A stretch of 64,000 bases of DNA from Sepiola atlantica. Lineage: Eukaryota > Mollusca > Cephalopoda > Sepiida > Sepiolidae. Positions 45,000 through 56,754 of the stretch are shown here, one piece after another. How positions within the stretch are numbered: position 1 is the first letter of the stretch; every line of letters starts with the position of its first letter. Location: contig OY744519.1 in NCBI GenBank assembly GCA_963556195.1, positions 109,625,532 through 109,689,531 of the forward strand, read 5' to 3'. The position numbers and the translations under genes were made by a program. The notes beneath the pieces were generated by a model. That model was not told the origin of the DNA, ran no database searches, and saw only the letters and a list, made by a program, of their open reading frames with translations.

Positions 45000-45850
45000 T
45001 TATGCATATTAAGTCTTCAATCATTCAAACAGTTACATGTACAGTGTAAATTAATCTGCTGATTTCGACTTGAGTTTGCCAACCTGAATACGAAAATAGA
45101 AAACTAGTCCCATTACTTTAAAGACACACGATGAAACTTATCTGTTTATGATGGCAGAAATATTGTTGTTTATTATTTGATAATTTAATAAATAAACAGA
45201 ATCATCTGAGGTTGAATTACTAGTTTTGACATACTCTGAAAGTTTTTAAAATATTGGTTAATTTTACGATTATTGTATAAAGAGTGAATTACATTGGGAG
45301 CTTTCAGATGAGATATTTAAAATACTCTGAACGTAATAGAAGTTATACTGATGTTTTGAAGAATATGGACGAAGAGAATAAGGGAAAACTATAGGCAAAA
45401 TAAAAAAAATATTTTAAATGTTGAAATGTTATTTTTTATCATTGTTGTATCATTTCTTGTACCATGTCCTTGTTATCCTCCATCTTTTTTATGCATCAAA
45501 CGTGTATGGTTGGATAGGTTGATTGTAGTAACCACACAAACAAACGTCTTGTCAATCATAATATTCATTTAAATGTCCATCGCCAACTTATGTGTGAGAG
45601 CTGTGACTTGCTAGCACTCACATAACGCATCTGGTTCATTTCAAGTCAAGCTGCAAAAGCGCAGACTTCTCTCACCTCTTGCTCATGATATCACAACCAC
45701 ATAGGATTTTCTCCCCTTCGTCCCTCAACATACAACAATTGAGCATTATTCTTTTACATAATGTATTTACTAAGATGCTTATCGAAGCATGAATAAATAA
45801 ATAATTAAAATAAAATTAATAAAATCTTGAATTAAAGCAAAGAGCAAGAA
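45000..45850. other. Unrecognised AT-rich sequence
   Basis: Nothing recognised. Confidence 0.4.
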
Positions 45851-45855
45851 AAGAT

Positions 45856-46400
45856 TTCATTGTAAATGAAATTATTTTCATTGTAAAATCTTCATCTTCA
45901 TTGTAAAATAAAAAAAATCATTGTAAAACTGTAATGTTGTAAAAATCATTGTAACAATGTAACATTAATTATGAAAAATCATTGTAAAAATCATTGTACA
46001 AATCATTGTAACAATGTAACATTAATTATAAAAAATCATTGTAAAAATCATTGTAACAATGTAACATTAATTATAAAAAATCATTGTAAAAATCATTGTA
46101 AAAATCATTGTAACAATGTAAATCATTGTAAAAATAATTGTAAAACTGTAAAATAGAAAAAAATCATTGTAAAAATCATTGTAAAAATCATTGTAACAAT
46201 GTAAATCATTGTAAAAATCATTGTAAAACTGTAAAATAGAAAAAATCATTGTAAAACATTGTAAAATTGTAAAACTTCATTGTAAAAATTTTCATTGTAA
46301 AATCTTCATCTTCATTGTAAAATATTTTTCATTGTATTTTCATTGTATGTTGGCATTGTGTGTATGTGAAATTATTTTCATGAAAAGATTTCATTGTAAA
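45856..46400. repeat. CATTGTAAAAAT minisatellite
   Basis: Units of about 13-14 bp (ATCATTGTAAAA) alternate with AACAATGTAACATTAATTAT segments in a nested, higher-order pattern. The cysteine/histidine/asparagine-rich frames translated across it are artefacts. Confidence 0.9.
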
Positions 46401-46409
46401 TCATATTTA

Positions 46410-47055
46410 GCTGAAAGAGAAACATGTTCCTGAAACCAGCATCAATAACCTCTCTAAAATACTACCTTTCCTCGGGCGTTGTAGGGCGGTGGCAACATGG
46501 TAGTGTCAGAGCTATTTGGCTAACAAGGCGTTGGTTAAAATCCAGAAGGAGTTAGCATCAGTATCTGTCGTTCTTTGGTCGTATCAGTCTGTACAAGTGG
46601 CAAGCAAAGATGTGTCAGGTACGGAACCGCAAATTAATGGAGCGAAAATGTCAATGTTACTTCTGCATTATTCCTTTGTGTGTTCTGGGCTAAACCTTCT
46701 CCGACTTTGCATGCCACCGCTGAGGCTTGCTGCTCTTGGTGTCGAGGGTAAATACCTGCGAGATTGCAAGTTTAACGAATAGCTATAAACAACGAGGAGG
46801 ACTTCATGCAGACCAGACTATCCTGAGGCACGATCTTCATGAGCTCTACACAGAAGTCTGAATCGTCTAACAACAACAACAACAACAACAACAGCGGCAT
46901 CAGTATCAGCAACATCCGGCAAGTTATGATCTGAAGGCATTACACTGAAGAGCAATGAAAGAGATGACGAAAGCAACTGGATAATGTAGAGCTGATCGTT
47001 TGATTTTTTTCATGGCATATCAACTCTTTTTAACGTTATTTAATGTTGAAACATA
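46410..47055. other. Unrecognised sequence with (CAA)n
   Basis: A (CAA)n at 46868-46893. An 88-codon plus frame at 46516-46782 has no recognised domain. Confidence 0.35.
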
Positions 47056-47059
47056 ATCA

Positions 47060-47320
47060 TCATCTCATATGTCTTGTGGTCTGGATGACCGTTGAGGCAC
47101 CAAAGATGATCTGGCAACCAGTTTTCTCCAGCCCTTCCGATTTTCTACCTTCCTGAGCGTGTTACCCAACACCAGTCCTGTCCACTTTCGGATGTCGTCT
47201 TCCCACCTCATTCTGTGTCTGCCCTTCTTCTTCCTCCCAGTACAGTTCCTTGCAAGATTGTATTTGCTAGACCAGATGATCGTGTGACATGGCTGTACCA
47301 CTTCATTTTCCTCTTCTTCA
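47060..47320 (-). mobile_element. LINE 3' end (RTE/R4-like tail domain)
   Basis: The minus strand encodes ARNCTGRKKKGRHRMRWEDD, IRKWTGLVLGNTLRKVENRK and GWRKLVARSSLVPQ. The G(K)R-x-R-GR-x...W-x-DDI-x-W(T)GL...D/NR-x-W-R pattern is the C-terminal tail of endonuclease-type LINEs. Only the last ~75 codons are present. Confidence 0.6.
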
Positions 47321-47329
47321 GTGGTCAGT

Positions 47330-47940
47330 AGATCCTCATAAAATTAAACACATTGCCTATTGCAAAAGATTAATCGAACACTATTGATCTTTAAAAAGGG
47401 TTATAATATACAAGGTTGTTACTGGAGTGGAATGAACAACCAACACGAATTAAGAAAGATAGATTTTTTTTACAATAGAGAGTACAATAATGTAGAGACA
47501 AATATTAGTAAGGCATTACTAATCTCCGAAACAAGGCCGTTGGTGTTTGCTATAGTTCTGTACCAGTAAGTCTATATAAGAAAAAAGGGGGTGTAGGATA
47601 ATCTATTACAACGAACACAAATGGTTATTTCGCTCATTACTTGGGGAAATTGTGCGTTCATAACTTTACCAGTGTTACGTGTGCATAATTGAACATAACA
47701 GATTTCTATCCATCAATATGCATACTCCAGAGATCTTCGCTACATGCTGGAGAACAAAATTCCACCCAGGAGCCGATTGTTTTGTTGTGTCATTCCACAC
47801 TTGCTAAAAGTATCTTCAGGGTTGGATAAATACACTTTTACAGCTATTCACTCACTGAAGCAGTGCACTTTCTCGTTGTCAATAATGGTCTTCTGTGAAG
47901 CTGCAATGTTTTCTCTGCCAAAGCATCCGTTTCTCAATAG
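47330..47940. other. Unrecognised sequence
   Basis: Nothing recognised. Confidence 0.3.
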
Positions 47941-47945
47941 TTGCC

Positions 47946-47968
47946 AACCCTAACCCTAACCCTAACCC
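47946..47968. repeat. Interstitial telomeric motif (CCCTAA)n
   Basis: About four CCCTAA units, opposite in strand to the TTAGGG array at 50868. Confidence 0.9.
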
Positions 47969-48040
47969 ATAAAGAATAGAGGGACTTTTGTTCAAGTTAC
48001 TCCTTTAGAGCTGCATATTAACAAGCTAACCTCATGAAGG

Positions 48041-48170
48041 ATGTGGTTCTTCATCATGAAGGGATGCTCATCACTATTGAGAGGCTGTATTTTGCCCATC
48101 ACATGATGCTGGAATGCATGGAAACCAGTCGAAGATGCCACAAATAGACCATCTAAGAAAGTTATTACTT
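48041..48170 (+). mobile_element. LTR-element fragment homologous to 3140-3250
   Basis: LHHEGMLITIERLYFAHHMM and LECMETSRRCH on the plus strand; see the inverted piece at 3.2 kb. Confidence 0.45.
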
Positions 48171-48174
48171 CTCT

Positions 48175-49500
48175 AAAAAAAAACCTTTAGCGTTTATTTT
48201 GTAGGGTTTAATTCACCATAGGCAAGTCCATAATACAGAGCAGTATACATTACATTGAATACACATCACCGGAAAGAGGGGTGCTCAGAATATTATGACT
48301 ATCAATGGCGTTTTCCCCTCTGGGAGAAAAAGCCTAGAATGTTAAAATGGAAAGCAAATTAAACTTTGCTATGAAAAAATATTCAATTGAATTTAGAAAT
48401 AAAATCTAAAAGCTATCCAGTCGTTTGCAAGGTTTTGACATTTACTAAGTGTCATGTGACTCATTAGGTGATATACTAATTGACTGTTATAATTGATTAT
48501 TATTTATACTGTAACTATAACTAGTAGAGCCATCAATTATGCCATTTTGTCAAATGCTTTAGAAAAAAAAAGAATATAATTTAAGATGCTAATTTTCAAC
48601 ATTAATGTGATGCTACCGACAAACTATCTTCTATATTAAAATTCTGCTTGTTCCTTCCATAGTTAGTTAGCATGACTATAACACTGCGAATACACATGCA
48701 AAGGGAGATAATTCATCCAAACTCATTTTACCAATTAACCGTCATTTTTCTCCCTTTGTAAATGATTTTATAACTGTCTCAACCTACAAAATATATTTTC
48801 CCTTGTATTTAAATATTGTTAAAGTGTTCTGTACAGTGTCTACTTTCTAACAAATATTTCTTTTTTCTTCTTTAAACTACAAGAGTGATAATAACATTCT
48901 CAGCCGTGAAGACGTAAATATAATGTTGTCTCTCATTGACAACAAATAAAGTGCCCAGACGATTCTTCATTAAAATTACATGTCAACTTGTTATAATTTT
49001 TCTATGAATAAAAGACTCTGATTCCATTTTACATCCACTTTGTTTATTTTAATTCCATTCGTTTATTTTGTCTTAAAATAATCCTATATATATTCGGTGC
49101 ATGTTGTCAGGAAATATTTATTTATTATGTTTTGGGATTTTTACAAAAATAACATAAGCCTACATACATAACTGATGAGAAGGAATACCTGTTTCAGGAT
49201 GTGACCATAATACTCATAAGACACTCTTAGATCGCTTAATAAATGCAGTTGAAAATTGGACACAAAAAATACTTGAAAGCAATTCAAAACTGCTAGAGTG
49301 AAAACTGTGCGAAAATAGAGCTTAGTTATGGGTTTGAAAAATTGTGGAATCTTAATGGGTCTTAGAATGATTGAAATTTATTCATGTTTCTGGAATCTGT
49401 ACCATTTCATAATATTTGTCTGTATGTTAAATTTTATTAATCATATATGGAATTTCATTAATAATGGATTTGTGGATGCTTTAAATTAAATATTATTTGA
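48175..49500. other. Unrecognised AT-rich sequence
   Basis: Nothing recognised on either strand. Confidence 0.4.
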
Positions 49501-49587
49501 CTAGTATTACAACGAACTAGTGAGATCTGTGGAAATTCCACAGTTGTATTCTTCATCTGTTGCATATTACTGCCATACTAAAAAATA

Positions 49588-49802
49588 TTTCCATTCTATC
49601 AACATCTGGTGCGAACGTAGACCCTACAATGTTATTACACCACCTTTGTTCAAACTGAAACATACTTATCTAAGTACTCTGGTTAATGTAGTTTCAGAAT
49701 ATATCTAGTTATGGGGGGTCTATTTTCGAAACCTTTGTCGGAGTTTGTGAGATATTTCAATTCTATGGATGTCTGGTACAAACGAAGACCCAACAATATT
49801 AT
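49588..49802 (+). repeat. Diverged direct repeat, ~164-bp period
   Basis: ATTTCCATTCTATCAACATC...GACCCTACAATGTTATT at 49588 recurs as ATTTCAATTCTATGGATGTC...GACCCAACAATATTATT at about 49752. Confidence 0.6.
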
Positions 49803-49985
49803 TTACAGAACAGCTACTAAGAAAGAAGGTCAGGAAAGTTTATTTTAGTTCAAGTTTTATGAAATTACTTTATTTACATTGCATCTTCGGCGATCAGGCG
49901 ATCCCATCTTTTAAAAAAGAGGTGGAGGTTGATAACATATGTATGAACATGAAATTGCCTTAATATATTATTCTATAGATGTTAC

Positions 49986-50041
49986 CAGTCCATTTGGTAT
50001 AATGGTTAGAGTGGAAACCAGGGTTCAATCCTCGGTGTAGT
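49986..50041 (+). other. tRNA-derived sequence (Glu-like), shortened
   Basis: CCATTTGGTATAATGGTTAG matches the A-box region of tRNA-Glu and GGGTTCAATCCTCGG the B-box. The anticodon arm is deleted, leaving about 56 bases, so it is a pseudogene or SINE relic. Confidence 0.5.
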
Positions 50042-50049
50042 CATACCAA

Positions 50050-50860
50050 AGACTCAAATAATGATACTTGATGCCTATTTGCTAAACATGCAGAATTATA
50101 AGGTGAGGATCAAGGGTAAGTGGCGCAATCCAGGGAAAGGAGTGGTACCTTTTCCTACATCTCGGTGTAATAGCCAATGCCTCTTGGGTAAAGTATATCT
50201 CGAATTTGGCATTTTAAAAGAAAAGTCTGACGATCGCCGGTTTAGTCTGTTATTGCTGGCTAAAGAGACAATTCTTTTAAAAGGATTAAAAACTGCTGGG
50301 TGGTTGCCAAACTTTTCTTTGAAAGTGCCAAATTAGAGATATATTTAAGCTTTTCAGTCCAAAATTGACAAAAATTTATTGTTTCATAAAGGCTTGATCA
50401 GAGAAGAATGTTCGATTTCTAACTGAAAGATATATCCATTGATTTTTTAAAAGATTTTTATTTTTGTGATGTGTTATATGATGCAATTAATGGTTGGATG
50501 TATTTAAGGCTTGCATCTTTCTCATCACTTCCCCCACCCTCCCCATCTCTCACTTTCTTTATCCTTTCAATGTGTCAGATTACACGGTTAAGTCATTCAT
50601 TTATAAATAACTATCTTCATTGTGGGATTCTATATCAGTTTATTTAAAAACCTGTCATTATATCTCTAATTCACTGCGAGTGTGTTCTTGTATGTGTGAC
50701 TGTCAACTTTAAATCTGGTTTTCTTGATGTATGAAAGTGTAACATGGTAGGGGAAGACACACAAGATAAATTCAGATGACTGTTTTCAAGTACAAAAATG
50801 AAAAATAGAAATTCTAAAATATTATGATGTTGAAAATAAAATTGTGACAGATAATGTTAG
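50050..50860. other. Unrecognised sequence
   Basis: A 91-codon plus frame at 50061-50336 has no recognised domain. Confidence 0.3.
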
Positions 50861-50867
50861 AAATAAC

Positions 50868-50898
50868 GGTTAGGGTTAGGGTTAGGGTTAGGGTTAGA
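50868..50898. repeat. Interstitial telomeric motif (TTAGGG)n
   Basis: Five TTAGGG units without interruption. Confidence 0.9.
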
Positions 50899-50899
50899 A

Positions 50900-51335
50900 G
50901 GTAAACTAAATAACAATACATATTTGGAATAATTAAAAGTGAAATCGGAATTGGATTAAACATTAATACATCGTTTAAACGTAACTGACACTGGAATAAT
51001 TATTTATTAAAAAATAATCCATAGCAAACAAAATAAACACCACATATTCATATAAGCAGGTAAGGAGATAAATGGAGGGATAGACTAATAATGGCAGCCA
51101 GAGAGACAGTTCCTTGTTGCATTTTAGGCGGGAAAACGACTCCTCCCCCCACACACATGCTTTTGGGCTAGCAGTGACATCCAGTTCTACATACGTACAC
51201 ATACCCATACATGCACATAGCAGGTTAAATGTTTCACTTGTAGAATATTTTATCACAAATGACCACTGAGTATATAACTTTTTTTAATTGTGTGTCTTGT
51301 GAGTTCTACTGTTAACTCTCACACAGAAGCTACTA
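50900..51335. other. Unrecognised sequence
   Basis: Nothing recognised. Confidence 0.3.
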
Positions 51336-51339
51336 TGAC

Positions 51340-51440
51340 GACTGTATGATGATGACGACGATGACGACTTGATGATGATGATGATGATGAAGAAGAACAA
51401 GAACAAGAACAACAGCAGCAACAGCAGAAACAGCAGTAGC
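51340..51440. repeat. Mixed trinucleotide block (GAC/GAT, GAA, CAG/CAA)
   Basis: Successive trinucleotide tracts (GATGACGACGATG, (GAT)n, AAGAACAAGAAC, CAGCAGCAACAGCAG). Confidence 0.85.
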
Positions 51441-51444
51441 TGAA

Positions 51445-52190
51445 CTTGTGAAAACTCCCTTCAGATATAAGGTGTGTTCATCCCTCATCCCTTTTCGGAG
51501 AGGCACATAACCCTATAAACACATGTCCATAAGTTTACAAAATATATGAGATATAAAAAGATTAAAAGAGATGGCGATAAGGCATGAGGCTAACAAGAGA
51601 GGCCCAGAGAGATAGGGAGAGGGAGAGAGGGAGGGAGAGAGAGGACCTTGGGTTTACTTTTGGCTGCCTCGTAACTCTTGCTTTCCCCTATTTTGTCCTT
51701 TCATCCTCACATACCATGAGCGATGTTTCTGACAAAGGGGGAAGAATTGCTGTTTTCTGGGCCGGCTGTTGTTTTGAGTAAGTGGTTAGTGGAGATTGCC
51801 AATCCTTTCATAGTATTCATCATCATTTAACTGTCAATCTATCCATCTTGTAGGAGGAGATATTGATTGTAACAGAGTTACCTCTCGTGTTTTTGTCACC
51901 TTATGATAAAAAAAACTCAGCAATGAGAACTCAGCAACGAGATAGGAGATAAGCTCCTAAAATAACCTCGAAATGTTGTCTAGGTTACACAATGAATCGG
52001 TACAAGTATAATAACCGTGAAAAAATGTAAAAGCTATGTCATATTTTTATTCCTATAAAAATAAATAAGTTTGTTAACTTATAAAAAAAAATCAAGTAGT
52101 TGCTACTTTCATTTCTGAGGAGGAAATAGAGAAATGACTAGTGAATCTATTTATGTGAACAGGTAAACCACCTGGCCTTCCCCTTACTAC
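51445..52190. other. Unrecognised sequence with (GA)-rich tract
   Basis: GA-rich 51595-51640. Nothing else recognised. Confidence 0.3.
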
Positions 52191-52194
52191 ATCG

Positions 52195-52272
52195 CTATAC
52201 AGGAATATCTCTATCCTCGAGTGGGTTTTGAGTCTTGATACATGCTGACTTATTAGTAAAAAAAAATAATGC
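52195..52272 (+). mobile_element. LINE 3' tail scrap, second family
   Basis: CCTCGAGTGGGTTTTGAGTC then TTGATACATGCTGACTTATT aligns with the last 50 bp of the element ending at 54985. Confidence 0.45.
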
Positions 52273-52299
52273 CACCTTCTGCACAGTTAAATTGGATAT

Positions 52300-52690
52300 T
52301 ATGTTTACAGATGCTCCAACTGTATGGGAAGAATGGTTGGAGATAATGGAAATGTACTTCAACAGAATGAAAATAAATAAGACGTAAACAAAAATCGGTA
52401 ATTCTGATCTATCAAGGTGGATTAGTGCTTAGGAACATCAAGAAAATGTCAGATAGCTGCAGCAAAACGAATGAGGAAAGCCTTACACTTTTTAATGATT
52501 ATCTGGCATTAAAAAAAAAACATATTAGATGAGAGGCACGAGTGCTAATCTAGAATACAAGAACAGCAAGAAACTATAGTGGTATACATTGCTGACGTGA
52601 TAAAGCTTGTAGGCATGTCCAAATCGAACAAAGACACAGAGAACAAACTATTGAAAGGTGTTCATCCTCCTCTATGAAGAGCAGATCAAC
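52300..52690 (+). pseudogene. Possible LTR-element gag remnant
   Basis: Broken plus-strand frames give TDAPTVWEEWLEIMEMYFNR, then MSDSCSKTNEESLTLFNDYL and YIADVIKLVGMSKSNKD. The W-x-x-W...M(E)x-YF opening is like gag of Gypsy/BEL elements. No pol follows. Family assignment is uncertain. Confidence 0.35.
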
Positions 52691-52869
52691 CGTTCTCTAT
52701 ACCATAGGTGTGATAAGGTGTGAAAGTCTATATTTTCTGCGCTTTCAATTGGCTGAAATAACATTTCTGTATTAATATTCTTATCCAATCAAAAGATGAT
52801 ATTTTTACAACAAATATTCGTTTACTGCTGCTGATTGAGCAAGCTTCACAGAAGTGCTACACAACGTGT

Positions 52870-53175
52870 GTCTGAAAAGTAACGGAACTTGGGTCACAAA
52901 CAATTTATTTCAATTCCAAACAATAGACTACATGGTCCCCCATTAAAAAGTAACTCCTCTCGTGTTTAACACATTCGCATCTTTCTCTGCCATGTGTCGA
53001 TGCATTGCTGCTGGAAGAAGAATTATTCTGAAATGCCCTTCAGCTTTGTCATTACGACCCTACTGATGATATCCAAGTCTTCAAAGCTGGTCCTATTGAT
53101 GATCTCCTTAAGTTTAGAGAAAAGAAAAAAGTGAAACAGAGCAAGATCAGGACGCTTCAATAAAGTGATGCCCTT
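52870..53175 (-). pseudogene. Mariner transposase C-terminal fragment
   Basis: Minus-strand reading: RPDLALFHFFLFSKLKEIIN, then a block around MTKLKGISE and FFFQQQCIDTWQRKM with frameshifts. FHFFLF(P/S)KLK and the tail with W(x)nC-x-x-xx-G-x-Y-F are the end of mariner-type (DD34D) transposases. The terminal inverted repeat is probably at about 52868-52895 (TGTGTCTGAAAAGTAACGGA). The catalytic region is missing. Confidence 0.6.
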
Positions 53176-53639
53176 TTTATTTGTTGCTCATTCTTTGCTC
53201 TGTGCTCATAGCTGAACGACCCCAATTAGTAAAAGTGTAAAGAAACGCATATAAAAAAATGTAATTGTTGCAGAAACCTACGATTAGAGTTAGATGCTCC
53301 CAAAATATCATGTTAGGTGATAACACAATACACTCATCTCTCTTCATCACACTCAGTCTCATTATTTTTCAGGCTAACCCCATTGTATAGAGTTCATATT
53401 CACCGAGAGCTAAGAGTTAAGATATCTTGAGGATTTTCTTGGAACTGGTAACTTGAAGATGTTCTTTGACAATATTTCAATTGTTTCAGATACTATTTCT
53501 ATCTCGGTTGGTTGGCCATATAGCCAAAAGGATATCGGTGTTGGTTAAGAGTATTCTAAAGTTAATGCTACCTAAGGTGTGTGTTCAATTCTAGATGAAG
53601 GAACTTAATGCAAAAAATTAATTAAATAATACTAAATAT

Positions 53640-53830
53640 ATAAAAGGACATGAAACATGGAATAAGAACTCACCGAATTAATTAACAGGTTTAGTTCAAA
53701 ATTCCTCAAAAGTTACTGATCACGACAAAAGGTACTTGAAGAAGTCCAGAGAGTATAACGGTCGAAACGGTGTGAAAATGACAGCAACCAAAATGAGGAA
53801 AACAGTATAGAATATACAATGTTCTGTTTT
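53640..53830 (+). mobile_element. PLE terminal-repeat-like fragment with eroded hammerhead
   Basis: CTTGAAGAAGTCC...AACGGTCGAAACGGTGTGAA (53735-53776) and then AAAATGAGGAAAACAGTATAG align with the 29.4-kb unit. Stem II no longer pairs well. Confidence 0.4.
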
Positions 53831-53869
53831 TGAGGAAGGAGACAACAACACTTTTAATTTAAACCATAC

Positions 53870-53925
53870 TTTATCTATTACTAATGGAGATTTGGTATCT
53901 GGCTGTCTGATACCAAAAATATACT
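53870..53925 (-). repeat. Single unit of the 56-kb minisatellite, inverted
   Basis: ATTACTAATGGAGATTTGGT then ATCTGGCTGTCTGATACC is the reverse complement of the unit at 56.1-56.5 kb. Confidence 0.6.
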
Positions 53926-53987
53926 ATTCTATTATATTTCATGTACTATTCTATTATATTTCAATTCTCTATTAAGGAGGGTGGGAT

Positions 53988-54200
53988 TAGTATCTGTTCT
54001 ATTATCATGATACTATCCTCCCATACATTACTTCCTCCTTTTTTCTGGGGGAGGGTAGTGTAGTATCTGTCTGGTCTGTAGTTATGAGACTATCTCAGGC
54101 ATTACTTCCTCCGTTCGGGGTGTAGTACAGTATCTGTTCTTTGATTATGAGACCATCATCTCAGGCATTACCGTCACCTTTTTTTGGGGTGGGGGGGACT
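53988..54200 (+). repeat. Three tandem U2-like stem-loop units
   Basis: Three units of about 66-71 bp each begin (G/A)TAGTATCTGT or ACAGTATCTGTTC, then a stem-loop (for example TGAGACTATCTCA or TGAGACCATCATCTCA), then CATTACTTCCTCC and a G-rich end (GTTCGGGG). This order mirrors the branch-site region, stem IIa and stem IIb of U2 snRNA. They are degenerate and tandem, unlike any normal U2 gene. Confidence 0.5.
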
Positions 54201-54310
54201 ATGACATACTAGCAAAAAATAAACGACCTCTGGTCATATATTTTTGTTAGCCGATTAATTACTGAATATCTATTTCTTGAAACAACCAAGTTGTTTCTAG
54301 ACTAAGGGAT

Positions 54311-54985
54311 GTGGTTTATGCGCAAAGAATGGTTGGATCATTCTACCACTCCATAAAGTACCTGACTTCTAATGCAATCCTTTACCTATCTAAGAGTCAG
54401 CTACTTCCTAAGATGGAGTACTGCTGCCACATCTGGGAAGGTGGCGCTCAGATCACTTTTTCTTGCCTTGATAGAGTTCAAACCCGACTTTGCAATCTGC
54501 TGGAGATGATGCCTTCTGTTCTCTACAAAGAGACGTTGTTTGTTTTTCTCTACTCTACCGTTATTTTCATGAAAGGTGCTCGACTAAACTTCAATCTTTG
54601 GTTCCTTTTGTAAGACATTCACAGCAAGAACTCGCCTTGCGACCACAACTGCAAAGATATTTTCTTTCTGCCTATACATGCCTAAAGTCAAGAGGAATTT
54701 CCAGGAACAGATTTTCTTTTCAAGAACTTCCCATCTGCCGAATACGTTAACATATGACTGCTTCCTGCATGCTACAACATGGTCGTTTTGAAATCCAATG
54801 TCAACAAATACTTGTCATAAACCGTCCTCACAATTAATTAAATATTGTTCATTGATTCATCATTTTCAATCTTCTCATAATATTCTTCATCGTTCAACTT
54901 ACAATCTATTCATTTCATTAACCCTTATCCTTGAGTGGATTTTTTCCTTGATAAGTGGTGACTCATTAATAAATGTAAAAAATCT
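54311..54985 (+). mobile_element. LINE 3' end, second family, most complete copy
   Basis: The plus strand encodes SKSQLLPKMEYCCHIWEGGA, LDRVQTRLCNLL, then after a frameshift near 54510 VCFSLLYRYFHERCSTKLQS and LALRPQLQRYFLSAYTCLKS. The 3' tail contains TGTCAACAAATACTTGTCAT and ends TTGATAAGTGGTGACTCATT followed by an A-rich end. It is the reference for the truncated copies at 5.0, 27.7, 52.2 and 58.0 kb. Confidence 0.7.
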
Positions 54986-54999
54986 GTGTTCACTACCAA

Positions 55000-56110
55000 G
55001 ACTTAACATTACAGGTTTATTCAGTAAGATTTTTTCAGTAACTTAAATCCAACTTAAAATTTTACCCTATGATACATGATAGAGCTGACCAATCAGCTCT
55101 CTACTTCCCATCTGGAGCCAATGTCATTATCTGTCAATCATACCTATTAAACCACTGCACCAGGAAAATTATATTTACACTTAACCTTAAAAGCATATTA
55201 CTATTAGATAATATTGAACATTAGTACATTAAAAAAGCACTACAGAAGTTTGGCAAGATCGTTTGATGCGCATGAGTTTTGTTAATAGTTCTATGTCTAA
55301 GTTGTGAATTTAGACCCGCAAACCGCTGATATTGAGCTGCTGGTCTGAACTGGGTAAGCATATTTTGGAATATCTTGGTCACAGGAACAAAAAGGATGAG
55401 TTTGTGAGATGAAAGGAATGACTGAAACATGAAGTAAACAAGCCATTTTTGTCTTAAAAAATATACACTTTTATTATATCATTCCATCTGTTGAATCCTT
55501 TTATCAACCAACTGCTTGCTTCATTATTCTTGTGTATGTTGGCGTCGGCTGTCAGCTACAAACTGACTTGTTACTAAAATATTCCACTCCTATTCTATCC
55601 CCCCCCCCTGACACACAGCCACAAGCTGAGTGTTTAACTTTTTAAAGTTTGTATAGCAAGCCGTTGTCAACTCTTACCCCCCCCCCCCCATGCAGGTGGC
55701 TAACTTCTTTGACCTCTGTGTACTCTGCAACTTCTTGGTTATTTCAAAACAGGACCGGAGGTTTTGACTGACAGCCGTTACTAAGATTAACCTGTAATTG
55801 ATACTGGGAACAATATTTGGGCAATATTTTAATATCGCTCATTTAAAAAAAAGGTTGCAAATTTAATTAATTATTCAAACACGTTGTGTCACAAAAGTAC
55901 TTTAAAGTAGAAAACATACTTGTGAGATACAAAACTGCATCCAATGGTGAATCTCGACTTTCCGCAACATGCACACTGTAGCTAGGTAATGAGACAAGCT
56001 ATCTATCAGTCTGTCTGTCTTTCTCTCTCTTTTGCTCGTGTACACAAGTAATCCGCCTCTCTGTTTTTTTCTTAGTAATAGATAATAATAGCATAGTTTC
56101 CGCTTCACAT
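55000..56110. other. Unrecognised sequence
   Basis: C homopolymers at 55598-55607 and 55678-55690. No gene recognised. Confidence 0.35.
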
Positions 56111-56119
56111 ATAGAAGTA

Positions 56120-56480
56120 ATAATTTAGTTTCGGTCTCAGACTGACAGATACCAAATCTTCATTAGTAATTGATAGTAATAGTATAGTTTTGGCTTCAGA
56201 TCTAGAAGTACTAATACAGTTTCGGTTTCAGATATAGAAGTAACAATATAGTTTCGAGTTCAGACTAGCAGATACCAAATCTCTATTAGTAATATGTAGT
56301 AACAGTATAGTTTCAGCTTCAGACTGGCATATACCAAATCTCCATTAGTAATATGTAGTAACAATATAGTTTCGGCTTCAGACTGGCAGATACCAAATCT
56401 CCATTAGTAATATGTAGTAACAATATAGTTTCGGCTTCAGACTGGCAGATACCAAATCTCCATTAGTAATAGATTTCCCT
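56120..56480. repeat. Minisatellite, ~60-bp unit, about five copies
   Basis: Unit TACCAAATCTCCATTAGTAA, TATGTAGTAACAATATAGTT, TCGGCTTCAGACTGGCAGA is repeated, the last two copies being identical. On the minus strand each unit reads CTGAAGCCGAAACTATA. Confidence 0.9.
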
Positions 56481-56754
56481 TAGAAACTGTCTCTTTCATC
56501 TGATCATCATCAGTCAAGCAAATTTTCGTTTGAAACCTGAAAAATATAAAAACGTTATTGAAATATAAAAGAAAATCTCATTAAATTGAGTCTTTGAAAA
56601 AAAAAAATAATTGAAGAAGTCACATTGTGCGTTTATAACAAAAAAGATAATGTACATAATAACGTTAATCGAGAAAAAAATGTTCTTAAATAGAAGAATA
56701 TCTAAAAAAAAAGTGTTTCATTAATTGTAGCGTGGAGAAATTATTTCTGTGGAC

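Noticed and set aside
45971..46249. Cys/His/Asn-rich frames (KNHCKNHCNN...)
   Set aside because: Product of the ATTGTAAAAATC minisatellite; present on both strands in several frames.
49986..50041. Functional tRNA-Glu
   Set aside because: The anticodon arm is missing and the total length is about 56 bases.
56480..56520. Minus-strand CTGATGATGATCAGATGAAAGAGAC as a hammerhead
   Set aside because: Stem III can form, but stem II and stem I do not pair; likely chance next to a GAT-like tract.
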